Assembly: GCF_026343945.1 (NCBI RefSeq)
Contig: NZ_JAPKNJ010000008.1
Location: 1-8,137, forward strand
Reading direction: 5' to 3'
Source: Kaistia algarum
Lineage (GTDB): Bacteria; Pseudomonadota; Alphaproteobacteria; Rhizobiales; Kaistiaceae
Length of the DNA stretch: 8,137 nt
Shown here: piece after piece, positions 1 to 5,589 of the stretch
Numbering within the stretch: the first letter of the stretch is position 1
How the letters are laid out: each line of letters begins with the position of its first letter
Made by a program: the position numbers and the translations under genes
The notes under the pieces: generated by a model
The model's database searches: none
Told to the model about the DNA's origin: nothing
Seen by the model: only the letters and a program-made list of their open reading frames with translations

Positions 1-24
1 CAGGCGCTAGTTCGAAGACCCTCC

Positions 25-28
25 GGAG
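25..28 (+). promoter_or_regulatory. Ribosome binding site fixing a TTG start
   Basis: GGAG lies 7 bases before TTG at 36. It decides the start of the GlcG/HbpS-family gene, because no ATG lies nearby and the GTG at 31 is followed by an in-frame stop. Confidence 0.6.
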
Positions 29-35
29 TCGTGAT

Positions 36-515
36 TTGAAGACGATACTCAAGCTGGAGCGGGCCGAGGCCCGCCTCATGATCGCTGCCGCGATCGAGAA
101 GGCCGAGGCTCTCGGCGTACCCGAGACGGTGTGCATCGTCGACGAGGGGGGCTTCCCGATCGCGCTCGAGCGGATGGACAATGCCCGCATCACGGGCCCG
201 CAGATCGCCTGGAACAAGGCCTGGACTGCGGCAGGCCACAAACGCTCGACGCATCTTTTCACGAGGTCGCCGAATGGTCCGGCGCTTCCGGGCAACGAAG
301 CCTATGGCATCCAGCTCTCCTTCGAGGGGCGTTTCGCTGCCTTCGTCGGTGGCTTCCCGATCGTCGTCGACGATCAGGTGATCGGGGGCGTCGGTCTTTC
401 GGGCGGCAATGGCGAGCAGGACATTGCCTGCGGTCTGGCAGCGCTGGCGGCGCTTGCCGCGGCGCTGGCGCCGTCGGGCAAGACCGTGCTCGTGGAGGCC
501 GACATCAAGAAATAG
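36..515 (+). CDS. GlcG/HbpS-family heme-binding-like protein
   Basis: 159 residues, the usual length for the GlcG/HbpS (DUF336) family. Family hallmarks are visible: an N-terminal helix rich in Ala and Glu (residues 7-27), the strand CIVDEGGFPIALERMDNA (33-50), and the C-terminal core GGFPIVVDD followed by VIGGVGLSGG and a QDIA helix (105-131). No signal peptide is seen, so a cytoplasmic location is expected. Some members bind heme or corrinoid-like cofactors, and many sit beside oxidoreductases without a known role, so the biochemical function here is open. The start is TTG at 36: GGAG at 25-28 lies 7 bases upstream, and the GTG at 31 runs into a stop at once. It heads the visible + strand string, 54 bases before the reductase and in the same reading frame, separated only by its TAG. 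The family call is firm; heme binding itself is inferred. Confidence 0.88.
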   Translation: MKTILKLERAEARLMIAAAIEKAEALGVPETVCIVDEGGFPIALERMDNARITGPQIAWNKAWTAAGHKRSTHLFTRSPNGPALPGNEAYGIQLSFEGRFAAFVGGFPIVVDDQVIGGVGLSGGNGEQDIACGLAALAALAAALAPSGKTVLVEADIKK

Positions 516-520
516 GAGGG
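514..520 (+). promoter_or_regulatory. Strong Shine-Dalgarno-like sequence without a normal start next to it
   Basis: AGGAGGG overlaps the stop codon of the first gene. No ATG, GTG or TTG follows within usual spacing; the nearest used start is TTG at 570. An ATT codon at 525 lies 4 bases downstream in the reductase frame, and the frame is open from there to 570. This could be chance, a non-canonical start, or a ribosome re-loading site. Confidence 0.35.
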
Positions 521-569
521 TTCGATTTCCGCCGTCCGCTCTCTCCATCTTTCCGTTCCAGGGTGTCCC

Positions 570-1580
570 TTGTTGCACCGCGTCACATTGCTCGACGGCG
601 ATCTAGCCTTCGATGTCGAGCCGCACGAGACATTGCTGGCCGCCGCGCTGCGGGCGGAAATCAATTTGCCGCACGACTGCAAGTCCGGCACGTGCGGGAC
701 ATGCCGTTTCAAGCTGATTGAGGGCTCGGTCGACTATGCCGAGCCGCCCATGGGGTTGGAACCCGAGGAAGCGGAGGCCGGCTTCGGGCTTGCCTGCCAG
801 GCGCGGCCGACGAGCGATCTCGTCGTCGAAGCCGAACTGATGCCCTCGCTGCTGCCGGAACCGATGCGCTGCCAGTCGCGCGTCGCCGCTGTCCAGCGCC
901 TCACAGCGGACGTGGTTCATTTGAAGCTGGCCTTGCCGGTCGGGCTTAATCTCACCTTCCTGCCGGGACAGCACATCAACATTCTACTGGAGGACGGCTC
1001 GGCGCGCTCTTTCTCGATGGCGAGTCGCCCGGCCGCCGACGGCATGATCGATCTGCATGTGCGGCAGATTCCCGGCGGCCGGTTCACGTCCGGCCACCTT
1101 GGCGCGCTGAAGCCCGGCGATGCGCTGGATCTGGAATTGCCGCTCGGGTCGTTCTTCCTGCGCGACGATTTCCGCCCGCTGATCCTGGTAGCGACGGGCA
1201 CCGGCCTAGCGCCGATCAAGAGCATCGTCGAGGCCCTGTTCGATGATCCGACGCCACCGCCGGTCGCGCTTTACTGGGGCATGCGAACGGAAGCGGACCT
1301 CTATCTGCACCGTGAGATCGAATCCTGGGCCGAGCGGCTCGAGGATTTTCGCTATATCCCCGTGCTGTCGCGCGCTGGCGAGGGCTGGCAGGGCCGGCGC
1401 GGCTATGTGCAGGACGCCGTTGTCGAGGACGTCGACGACCTTGAGGAGCACGCCGTCTATCTCTGTGGCTCGCCGGGCATGATTTCGTCGGCGAAGCACC
1501 TGCTGATCGCTCATGGCGCCAGCGTCAATCACATCTACGCCGACAGCTTCCTCTTCCAGCACAATCGCGGCGCCGACTGA
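570..1580 (+). CDS. NAD(P)H:ferredoxin-type oxidoreductase with N-terminal [2Fe-2S] domain (oxygenase reductase)
   Basis: 336 residues with the three-domain order of class IB oxygenase reductases such as benzoate dioxygenase reductase. A plant-type ferredoxin domain spans about 1-90, with cluster ligands C37, C42, C45 and C76 (C-x4-C-x2-C-x30-C). A ferredoxin-reductase FAD domain spans about 100-200, with the flavin motif R146-S-F-S149. An NAD(P)-binding domain follows, with VATGTGLAPIKSI (207-219) and the CGSPGMI nucleotide motif (299-305). It should pass electrons from NAD(P)H through flavin and [2Fe-2S] to an oxygenase or to a separate ferredoxin, in the cytoplasm. The start is TTG at 570, with AGGG 6 bases upstream; TTG at 573 is an alternative. 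The protein begins right at the first ferredoxin strand, which supports this start. The esterase follows after 17 bases. The terminal oxygenase is not in the window, so the physiological partner is unknown. The two separate ferredoxins on the other strand are candidates. Confidence 0.93.
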   Translation: MLHRVTLLDGDLAFDVEPHETLLAAALRAEINLPHDCKSGTCGTCRFKLIEGSVDYAEPPMGLEPEEAEAGFGLACQARPTSDLVVEAELMPSLLPEPMRCQSRVAAVQRLTADVVHLKLALPVGLNLTFLPGQHINILLEDGSARSFSMASRPAADGMIDLHVRQIPGGRFTSGHLGALKPGDALDLELPLGSFFLRDDFRPLILVATGTGLAPIKSIVEALFDDPTPPPVALYWGMRTEADLYLHREIESWAERLEDFRYIPVLSRAGEGWQGRRGYVQDAVVEDVDDLEEHAVYLCGSPGMISSAKHLLIAHGASVNHIYADSFLFQHNRGAD

Positions 1581-1597
1581 CCACCGGGCGACATCTC

Positions 1598-3145
1598 ATG
1601 CCAAGGATCGTCGAGACCGCGAAGGGCAGCCTGGCCGGCGAGAGGATCGACGGGGTACGGCGCTTTCTCGGTATCCCCTACGCGGCCCCGCCGGTCGGTG
1701 CATTGCGGCTGGCATCGCCGCGGCCGCCGCTTCCCTGGTCCGGCACCCGTATGGCAACTTCGTTCGGACCGGCGCCGCCACAGATCCTCGTGGGCTCGCA
1801 GCTCTGGCTCAATGATCCCATCGAAGCGCAGGACGAGGATTGCCTGTATCTCAATGTATGGGCGGGCGAAGGCGCGTCCGGCGCTCCCGTGCTGGTCTGG
1901 TTCCATGGCGGTGCGACGCGCAACGGCCATGGCGGCATGGCTGCGATCGATGGCGCGTTCCTCGCCCGCCGCCATGGCCTCGTGGTCGTCACGGTCAACT
2001 ATCGGCTCGGGGCGCTCGGCGGGCTCGGCCACCCCGCGTTGGCCGATCCGGTGACCGGATATGCGGCGAACTGGGGCCTGCAGGACAAGGTCGCGGCGCT
2101 GCGCTGGGTACGGGACGAGATCGCGTCTTTTGGTGGCGACCCAGCGCGCGTGACGATTGCCGGCCAGTCATCAGGCGCCACCGACGCGCTGCTGATCGCG
2201 CAGAACCCCGATTTCCGCTCGCTCTTCGCGCGCGTGATCGCGCAAAGCCCGCCGCTGTTCCAGCCGCCGATGCTGTCCGATCTCGCCGGCGCCACGGAAT
2301 ACACGGAGGCGTTTGCCGGCCTTCTCGGCACGGATGTGGCTGGCCTTCGCGACATCGACGGCGCAACGCTGGTTGCCCGCGAACAGGCCTTCCTGCGCAG
2401 TTCCCCGCTGGGCAGGCCGCGGACGGCGCCGACGCGCGACGGCGTCCTGGTCCGCGACTGGCCGGTGGCCGGCACGCTCGCCGATGTTCCCTTGCTGATC
2501 GGCTTCACGCGGGACGAGGCGGGCTTCTGGTACGATCTGAGCCTGCCCGACGGTACGGTTCTCTCCGCGCTGAAGCCGCCCGTCGACATGGCGGGCCTCG
2601 CCGCTGAAGTCGGCAGGCTGGTCGTCCGCCACTATCCCTATCCGGATGCGCCGCGGCCGATGGACATCATCGCAGCTTACCAAGCGGCGATGCCGGCGGC
2701 GAGCGTCGCCGCGCTGTTCCTCGCCATCTATACCGACCTCGTCTTCCGGGCGCCGATCATGGATTGCGCCTCGCGGCATGCGGCGCGTCGCCAGCCTGCC
2801 TTTCTCTATGAATTTGCCTGGCCACTGGCCCCGCCGTCGCGCAGCGCGCCGCACGCGGCCGAGGTTCCCTTCGTGTTCGGCAATGTCGGACACCCTCATT
2901 ATGCCGGAAAGGTCGGCCGGCCCGCGGAGGCGGCCGCCACCTCGCATGCCTTGGCCGGGCTCTGGGCGTCCTTCGTCCATTCCGGCGACCCGGGAGGCGG
3001 ATGGCCGGCCTGGAACTTGGCGCAGCCGCTCGCGGTCCTCGGCGCGGCGCAGGAGACGCTGCGCATTGGCGAACTCGAGCGTCGCGCCGCCCTGTCGCTG
3101 TGGAGTGCGTATGACATGGCCCCCGAGATGACAGAGCCGACCTGA
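1598..3145 (+). CDS. Type-B carboxylesterase (alpha/beta hydrolase)
   Basis: 515 residues, full length for the carboxylesterase/para-nitrobenzyl esterase family. It would hydrolyse carboxylic esters or related acyl bonds; the substrate is unknown. Visible landmarks are FLGIPYAAPPVGALR (23-37), EDCLYLNVW (80-88), the oxyanion-hole strand VWFHGGA (100-106) and the nucleophile elbow GQSSG (189-193) with Ser191. The likely acid is Glu307 in RDEAGF, and the likely catalytic His419 lies in PHAAEVPFVFG. The elbow departs from the family's usual GESAG, and the oxyanion loop from HGGG, so specificity may be unusual, but the triad looks intact. No signal peptide is seen, so it is probably cytoplasmic. 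ATG at 1598 lies 17 bases after the reductase stop, with only a weak GGG ribosome site, suggesting operon expression and coupling. The stop codon lies in the loop of a hairpin at 3128-3159. Confidence 0.93.
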   Translation: MPRIVETAKGSLAGERIDGVRRFLGIPYAAPPVGALRLASPRPPLPWSGTRMATSFGPAPPQILVGSQLWLNDPIEAQDEDCLYLNVWAGEGASGAPVLVWFHGGATRNGHGGMAAIDGAFLARRHGLVVVTVNYRLGALGGLGHPALADPVTGYAANWGLQDKVAALRWVRDEIASFGGDPARVTIAGQSSGATDALLIAQNPDFRSLFARVIAQSPPLFQPPMLSDLAGATEYTEAFAGLLGTDVAGLRDIDGATLVAREQAFLRSSPLGRPRTAPTRDGVLVRDWPVAGTLADVPLLIGFTRDEAGFWYDLSLPDGTVLSALKPPVDMAGLAAEVGRLVVRHYPYPDAPRPMDIIAAYQAAMPAASVAALFLAIYTDLVFRAPIMDCASRHAARRQPAFLYEFAWPLAPPSRSAPHAAEVPFVFGNVGHPHYAGKVGRPAEAAATSHALAGLWASFVHSGDPGGGWPAWNLAQPLAVLGAAQETLRIGELERRAALSLWSAYDMAPEMTEPT

Positions 3146-3159
3146 ATCGGCTATGTCAT
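3128..3159 (+). terminator. Hairpin spanning the esterase stop codon
   Basis: The left arm is ATGACA (3128-3133), a G (3134), then AGCCGA (3135-3140). The loop is CCTGAA (3141-3146) and holds the TGA stop at 3143-3145. The right arm is TCGGCT (3147-3152), an A (3153), then TGTCAT (3154-3159). That is 12 base pairs with one internal G/A mismatch. No T-run follows, so it is not a classic intrinsic terminator. It may slow or attenuate transcription into the regulator gene or protect the upstream mRNA from exonucleases. Confidence 0.45.
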
Positions 3160-3178
3160 AACGAAGTGGCGCGAATGC

Positions 3179-3186
3179 TGTATCCA
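3179..3186. promoter_or_regulatory. Possible GntR operator upstream of the regulator gene
   Basis: TGTATCCA is a palindrome with one mismatched pair, flanked by AT-rich bases (AAT on the left, AATAT on the right). It sits 46 bases before the regulator ATG in the 87-base spacer 3146-3232. Several GntR/FCD regulators bind short palindromes of the TTGTATACAA or TTGGATCCAA kind, so self-regulation here is possible. I found no second copy in the window, because the promoters of the - strand string and of the first + strand gene lie mostly or wholly outside it. Confidence 0.25.
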
Positions 3187-3232
3187 ATATGGCGCGACCA
3201 CAAGCAGGCGGCGCCGATCCGGCAACAGACTC

Positions 3233-3880
3233 ATGAACATCACCCTTCTTGGAACCACCCATACACCGCTGACCAAGCTGGTCACGCAGGCGCTTCGCGC
3301 TCGCATCCTGAGCGGCGACATCCCGCTCGGCGAGCGCCTGATCGAGGGGCGGCTTTCCGATGAACTGGGCGTTTCGCGCATGCCGGTGCGCGAGGCGCTT
3401 CGCGAACTCGCGGCCGAAGGATTGGTCACGATTGAGCCGCGCCGTGGCGCTTCCGTGACGACCTTCACCGAGCAGCAGAAGCGGGAACTGGTCGAGGTGC
3501 GGGCGACACTCGAATCGCTGAACGCCAAGCTGGCCGCCAAGCGGCATGACCCCGAGCAGATCGCCGAGCTGCAGCGCATCCTCGATGAGGGCACAAGGCT
3601 GCTCGAAGTCGACGATCCGGCGCAGCTTTCGCGGCAGAATTTCGATTTCCACGAGGCCATCGGCAGCGTCGCGGGCAATTCGGTTCTGCAGGACACGATC
3701 CGCTCGCTACGCGACCGCACGGCGATGATCTTCGCCCCGATCAGCCGGAAGCGCGGCAAGGAAAACTGGCAGGAACATGCGGCCATTCTGCGCGCGGTGA
3801 TCGAAGGCGATGCGGAACTCGCGGGCCTCCTTGCCGCCCGTCACGTCTACAATGCCGCGCAGCTTCAGCAGGGCGTCTGA
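3233..3880 (+). CDS. GntR-family transcriptional regulator, FCD subfamily
   Basis: 215 residues, typical for FadR/FCD-type GntR regulators. The winged helix-turn-helix covers about 13-78, with the signature LGERLIEGRLSDELGVSR (32-49), MPVREALREL and EGLVTIEPRRGASV. The all-helical FCD effector domain follows (about 83-210). Likely metal/ligand residues are Asn136, His140 (in NFDFHEAI), His182 (in EHAAIL) and His204 (in ARHVYNA), matching the Asp/Asn-x3-His plus two His pattern of metal-binding FCD domains. Such proteins usually repress catabolic operons and are released by a small carboxylate such as a pathway intermediate. The effector here is unknown. The start is ATG at 3233; the ribosome site is weak, but the DNA-binding domain begins right after. 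It ends 12 bases from the stop of the convergent cyclodeaminase gene, and its location suggests it controls one or both gene strings. Confidence 0.94.
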   Translation: MNITLLGTTHTPLTKLVTQALRARILSGDIPLGERLIEGRLSDELGVSRMPVREALRELAAEGLVTIEPRRGASVTTFTEQQKRELVEVRATLESLNAKLAAKRHDPEQIAELQRILDEGTRLLEVDDPAQLSRQNFDFHEAIGSVAGNSVLQDTIRSLRDRTAMIFAPISRKRGKENWQEHAAILRAVIEGDAELAGLLAARHVYNAAQLQQGV

Positions 3881-3895
3881 GGCGACAGCGCCTCA
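3878..3895. terminator. Bidirectional hairpin carrying both convergent stop codons
   Basis: A perfect 7-base-pair stem, TGAGGCG (3878-3884) and CGCCTCA (3889-3895), closes on an ACAG loop. The left arm begins with the TGA stop of the GntR gene. The right arm, read on the - strand, begins with the TGA stop of the cyclodeaminase gene. There is no T-run on either side because coding sequence follows at once, so termination strength is uncertain. Its symmetry suits a shared stop for two convergent transcripts. Confidence 0.45.
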
Positions 3896-4807
3896 CCCCG
3901 CCGTGATCCGGCGCCAGGCCAGACCGGCGAGCGCGATGTCCTCCAGGCCGACGCCGACCGATTTGTAGAGCGTGATCGCCTCGCGCGAAGTCCGCCCGGG
4001 CACGAAACCGGCGACGAGTTCGCCGAGTTCGACGATCCGATCGGCGGGCAGAATAGCCGGATCCGCCAGGACCAGATCGCCAGCCTCGCGCAGGCTTTGC
4101 ACCTTCCATTCGACGGCGACGATGGCGCAGCGCGCCAGCGCGGCGTCGTCCAGTTCGCGGGTAGTCGGCAGGCTCGATCCCACGGCGGCGACGAAGGATC
4201 CCGGACGCAGCATGCCGCCGCCGAACAGCGCCGTACGAGAGCGCGTCGCTGTGACGACAATGTCCGCGGTCTCGATCGCCTCTTCTGTCGAAACGAGCCG
4301 GGTCGCGACGCCGGACTGCTCCGCGATAGCCGTGGCCGTCGCCGGATCGGGCCGGGACGACACCAGGAGTATCTCGCCAATGGGATAGGCCGCGGCGAAT
4401 TGGACGGCATGGGCGCGGCCCTGCGTCCCCGTTCCAAAGATTGCCAGGCGGCGGCTGTCCGGCCGGGCGAGATGCCGGGCGGCCAGCACCGAACAGGCGG
4501 GCGTTCGCAGACGCGTGATCGCATTGGCTTCAATCGAGGCCAGCGGAAGGCCGCTCTCGGTCGAGAACAGCACGATGACAAACGAAAACCGCCCTTCGAT
4601 GGTCGTGTAGACCTTGGCGCCGGTGACGCCGAGGTCGGGAATCACGGCACCGAGCGTCGACAGCTTGACGCCGCCGGCTTCCGTCCGAAACCGCTCCTGC
4701 ATGGTCGCTCGGCCATGACCATAGCTCGCAAAGGCAGCTTCCATGGCGGCCTGCGCATCGGTGATGCTAAGAGCCTCTGCTACCATTTCGTCGGTAATGT
4801 GCAACAT
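3893..4807 (-). CDS. Ornithine cyclodeaminase/mu-crystallin family protein
   Basis: 304 residues, near the family's usual length. Members are NAD(P)-dependent and include ornithine cyclodeaminase, alanine dehydrogenase and ketimine or pyrroline-2-carboxylate reductases, all in the cytoplasm. Visible features are Lys65 in GAKVYTT, the RTPACSVLAARHLA segment (from Arg101), the Rossmann loop FGTGTQG (124-130), the RELDD segment with Asp220 at the position of the family's catalytic Asp, and the conserved tail YKSVGVGLEDIA (281-292). The residues alone do not separate cyclodeaminase from imine reductase. The start is ATG at 4807 (MLHITDEMVAEAL), supported by GGAGAGAG at 4822-4815 in the 17-base gap after the TSUP gene. 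The frame stays open further upstream, but that stretch is a shadow of the TSUP gene. It is the last gene of the - strand string. With the aldehyde dehydrogenase it suggests breakdown of a cyclic or amino-acid-like compound. Confidence 0.9.
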   Translation of the reverse strand: MLHITDEMVAEALSITDAQAAMEAAFASYGHGRATMQERFRTEAGGVKLSTLGAVIPDLGVTGAKVYTTIEGRFSFVIVLFSTESGLPLASIEANAITRLRTPACSVLAARHLARPDSRRLAIFGTGTQGRAHAVQFAAAYPIGEILLVSSRPDPATATAIAEQSGVATRLVSTEEAIETADIVVTATRSRTALFGGGMLRPGSFVAAVGSSLPTTRELDDAALARCAIVAVEWKVQSLREAGDLVLADPAILPADRIVELGELVAGFVPGRTSREAITLYKSVGVGLEDIALAGLAWRRITAG

Positions 4808-4814
4808 GGCCGGT

Positions 4815-4822
4815 CTCTCTCC
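4815..4822 (-). promoter_or_regulatory. Ribosome binding site for the cyclodeaminase-family gene
   Basis: GGAGAGAG on the - strand lies 7 bases before ATG at 4807, inside the 17-base gap after the TSUP stop. It fixes the start and rules out the longer open frame that runs back through the TSUP gene. Confidence 0.65.
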
Positions 4823-4824
4823 AA

Positions 4825-5586
4825 TCAGGCGCGAAGCAGCCACACGCGCGTCAGGATACCGATCGCGCCGCAGCCGGACAAAGCGAGCAGCAGCAGGCGC
4901 ACGGTCTCGCGCGGTACGATCCGCGTCAGTGGGTTGGAGGCGATGAAGCCCAGGATCATGAAGGGCAGCAAGCCGATGCCGAGCCAGAATTCCGCCGGGC
5001 CAAACAGGTGGACATAGGCCAGCATGGCCAGCGAACCGATGGCGCCGATCAGGAACACCACGGAAATCGTCGCCCGGAGGCGCGGCGGCGGAAGGTTCTG
5101 CATGACGAGGGCAAAGGGTGGCGCGCCGGACGAGGTGATCGTTCCCATGACGCCAGAGGCGAGGCCCGCGAGGACCATATTGCGCACCGAAGGCACCACG
5201 CGCCAGCCGGAAAGGCTGAACGCAATGCCGGTCAGGATCAGGATCGCGAAGAGCGTGGAGAACAGCGTGGTCGGCAGGACCGACAGCGTCAGGCCGGCGA
5301 TGAGCGTACCGGCCAGACGGCCGCCGACAAGCGACCCGACGTCGGGCCACACGATCTCGGAACACTCGCGCACCATGCCGAGGATGGCGATTCCCGCGCC
5401 GAGAACCAGCAGCGGGCCAGGCACCAACTCGGGGAAGAACAGGACTGCGAGCGGGGCCGAGACCATGGCGAAGCCCATGCCTCCGATGCCCTGAAGCAAC
5501 GCCGCGACGAAAACCATCCCCGCCGCTCCAGCGAAATGGCCGCCAGAGAAGCCTGGCGGAAACAGATCGGAGAGCACCGTCTCCAT
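4825..5586 (-). CDS. TauE/SafE (TSUP) family membrane transporter
   Basis: 253 residues, strongly hydrophobic, with about seven or eight membrane segments. The two internal family repeats are visible: AALLQGIGGMGFAMVSAPLAVLFFP (28-52) near the start and LASGVMGTITSSGAPPFALVM (142-162) in the middle. The TSUP family moves sulfite, sulfonates, thiosulfate or other organic anions across the inner membrane; substrate cannot be read from sequence. Here it probably exports or imports a pathway anion. ATG at 5586 lies 3 bases after the aldehyde dehydrogenase stop with no clear ribosome site, so translation is probably coupled. Sulfur chemistry is possible but nothing else in the window supports it. 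The family call is secure, the role inferred. Confidence 0.9.
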   Translation of the reverse strand: METVLSDLFPPGFSGGHFAGAAGMVFVAALLQGIGGMGFAMVSAPLAVLFFPELVPGPLLVLGAGIAILGMVRECSEIVWPDVGSLVGGRLAGTLIAGLTLSVLPTTLFSTLFAILILTGIAFSLSGWRVVPSVRNMVLAGLASGVMGTITSSGAPPFALVMQNLPPPRLRATISVVFLIGAIGSLAMLAYVHLFGPAEFWLGIGLLPFMILGFIASNPLTRIVPRETVRLLLLALSGCGAIGILTRVWLLRA

Positions 5587-5589
5587 GGC

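Noticed and set aside
1..10. Possible last codons of an upstream + strand gene (AGG CGC TAG)
   Set aside because: Two codons and a stop are too little to support a gene, though it would fit an operon continuing from the left.
3108..3160. Recurring TATGACAT/ATGTCATA words as a dyad operator
   Set aside because: The copy at 3111-3118 is within coding sequence. The pairing of 3128-3133 with 3154-3159 is better explained by the stop-codon hairpin.
2171..3652. Open frame of 493 codons on the - strand
   Set aside because: It runs antisense to the esterase and GntR genes and across their spacer. Its composition is Arg/Gly-rich and low in complexity, with no motif.
4808..5365. Upstream extension of the cyclodeaminase frame
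   Set aside because: The extra residues are an out-of-frame reading of the TSUP gene, and a good ribosome site places the start at ATG 4807.
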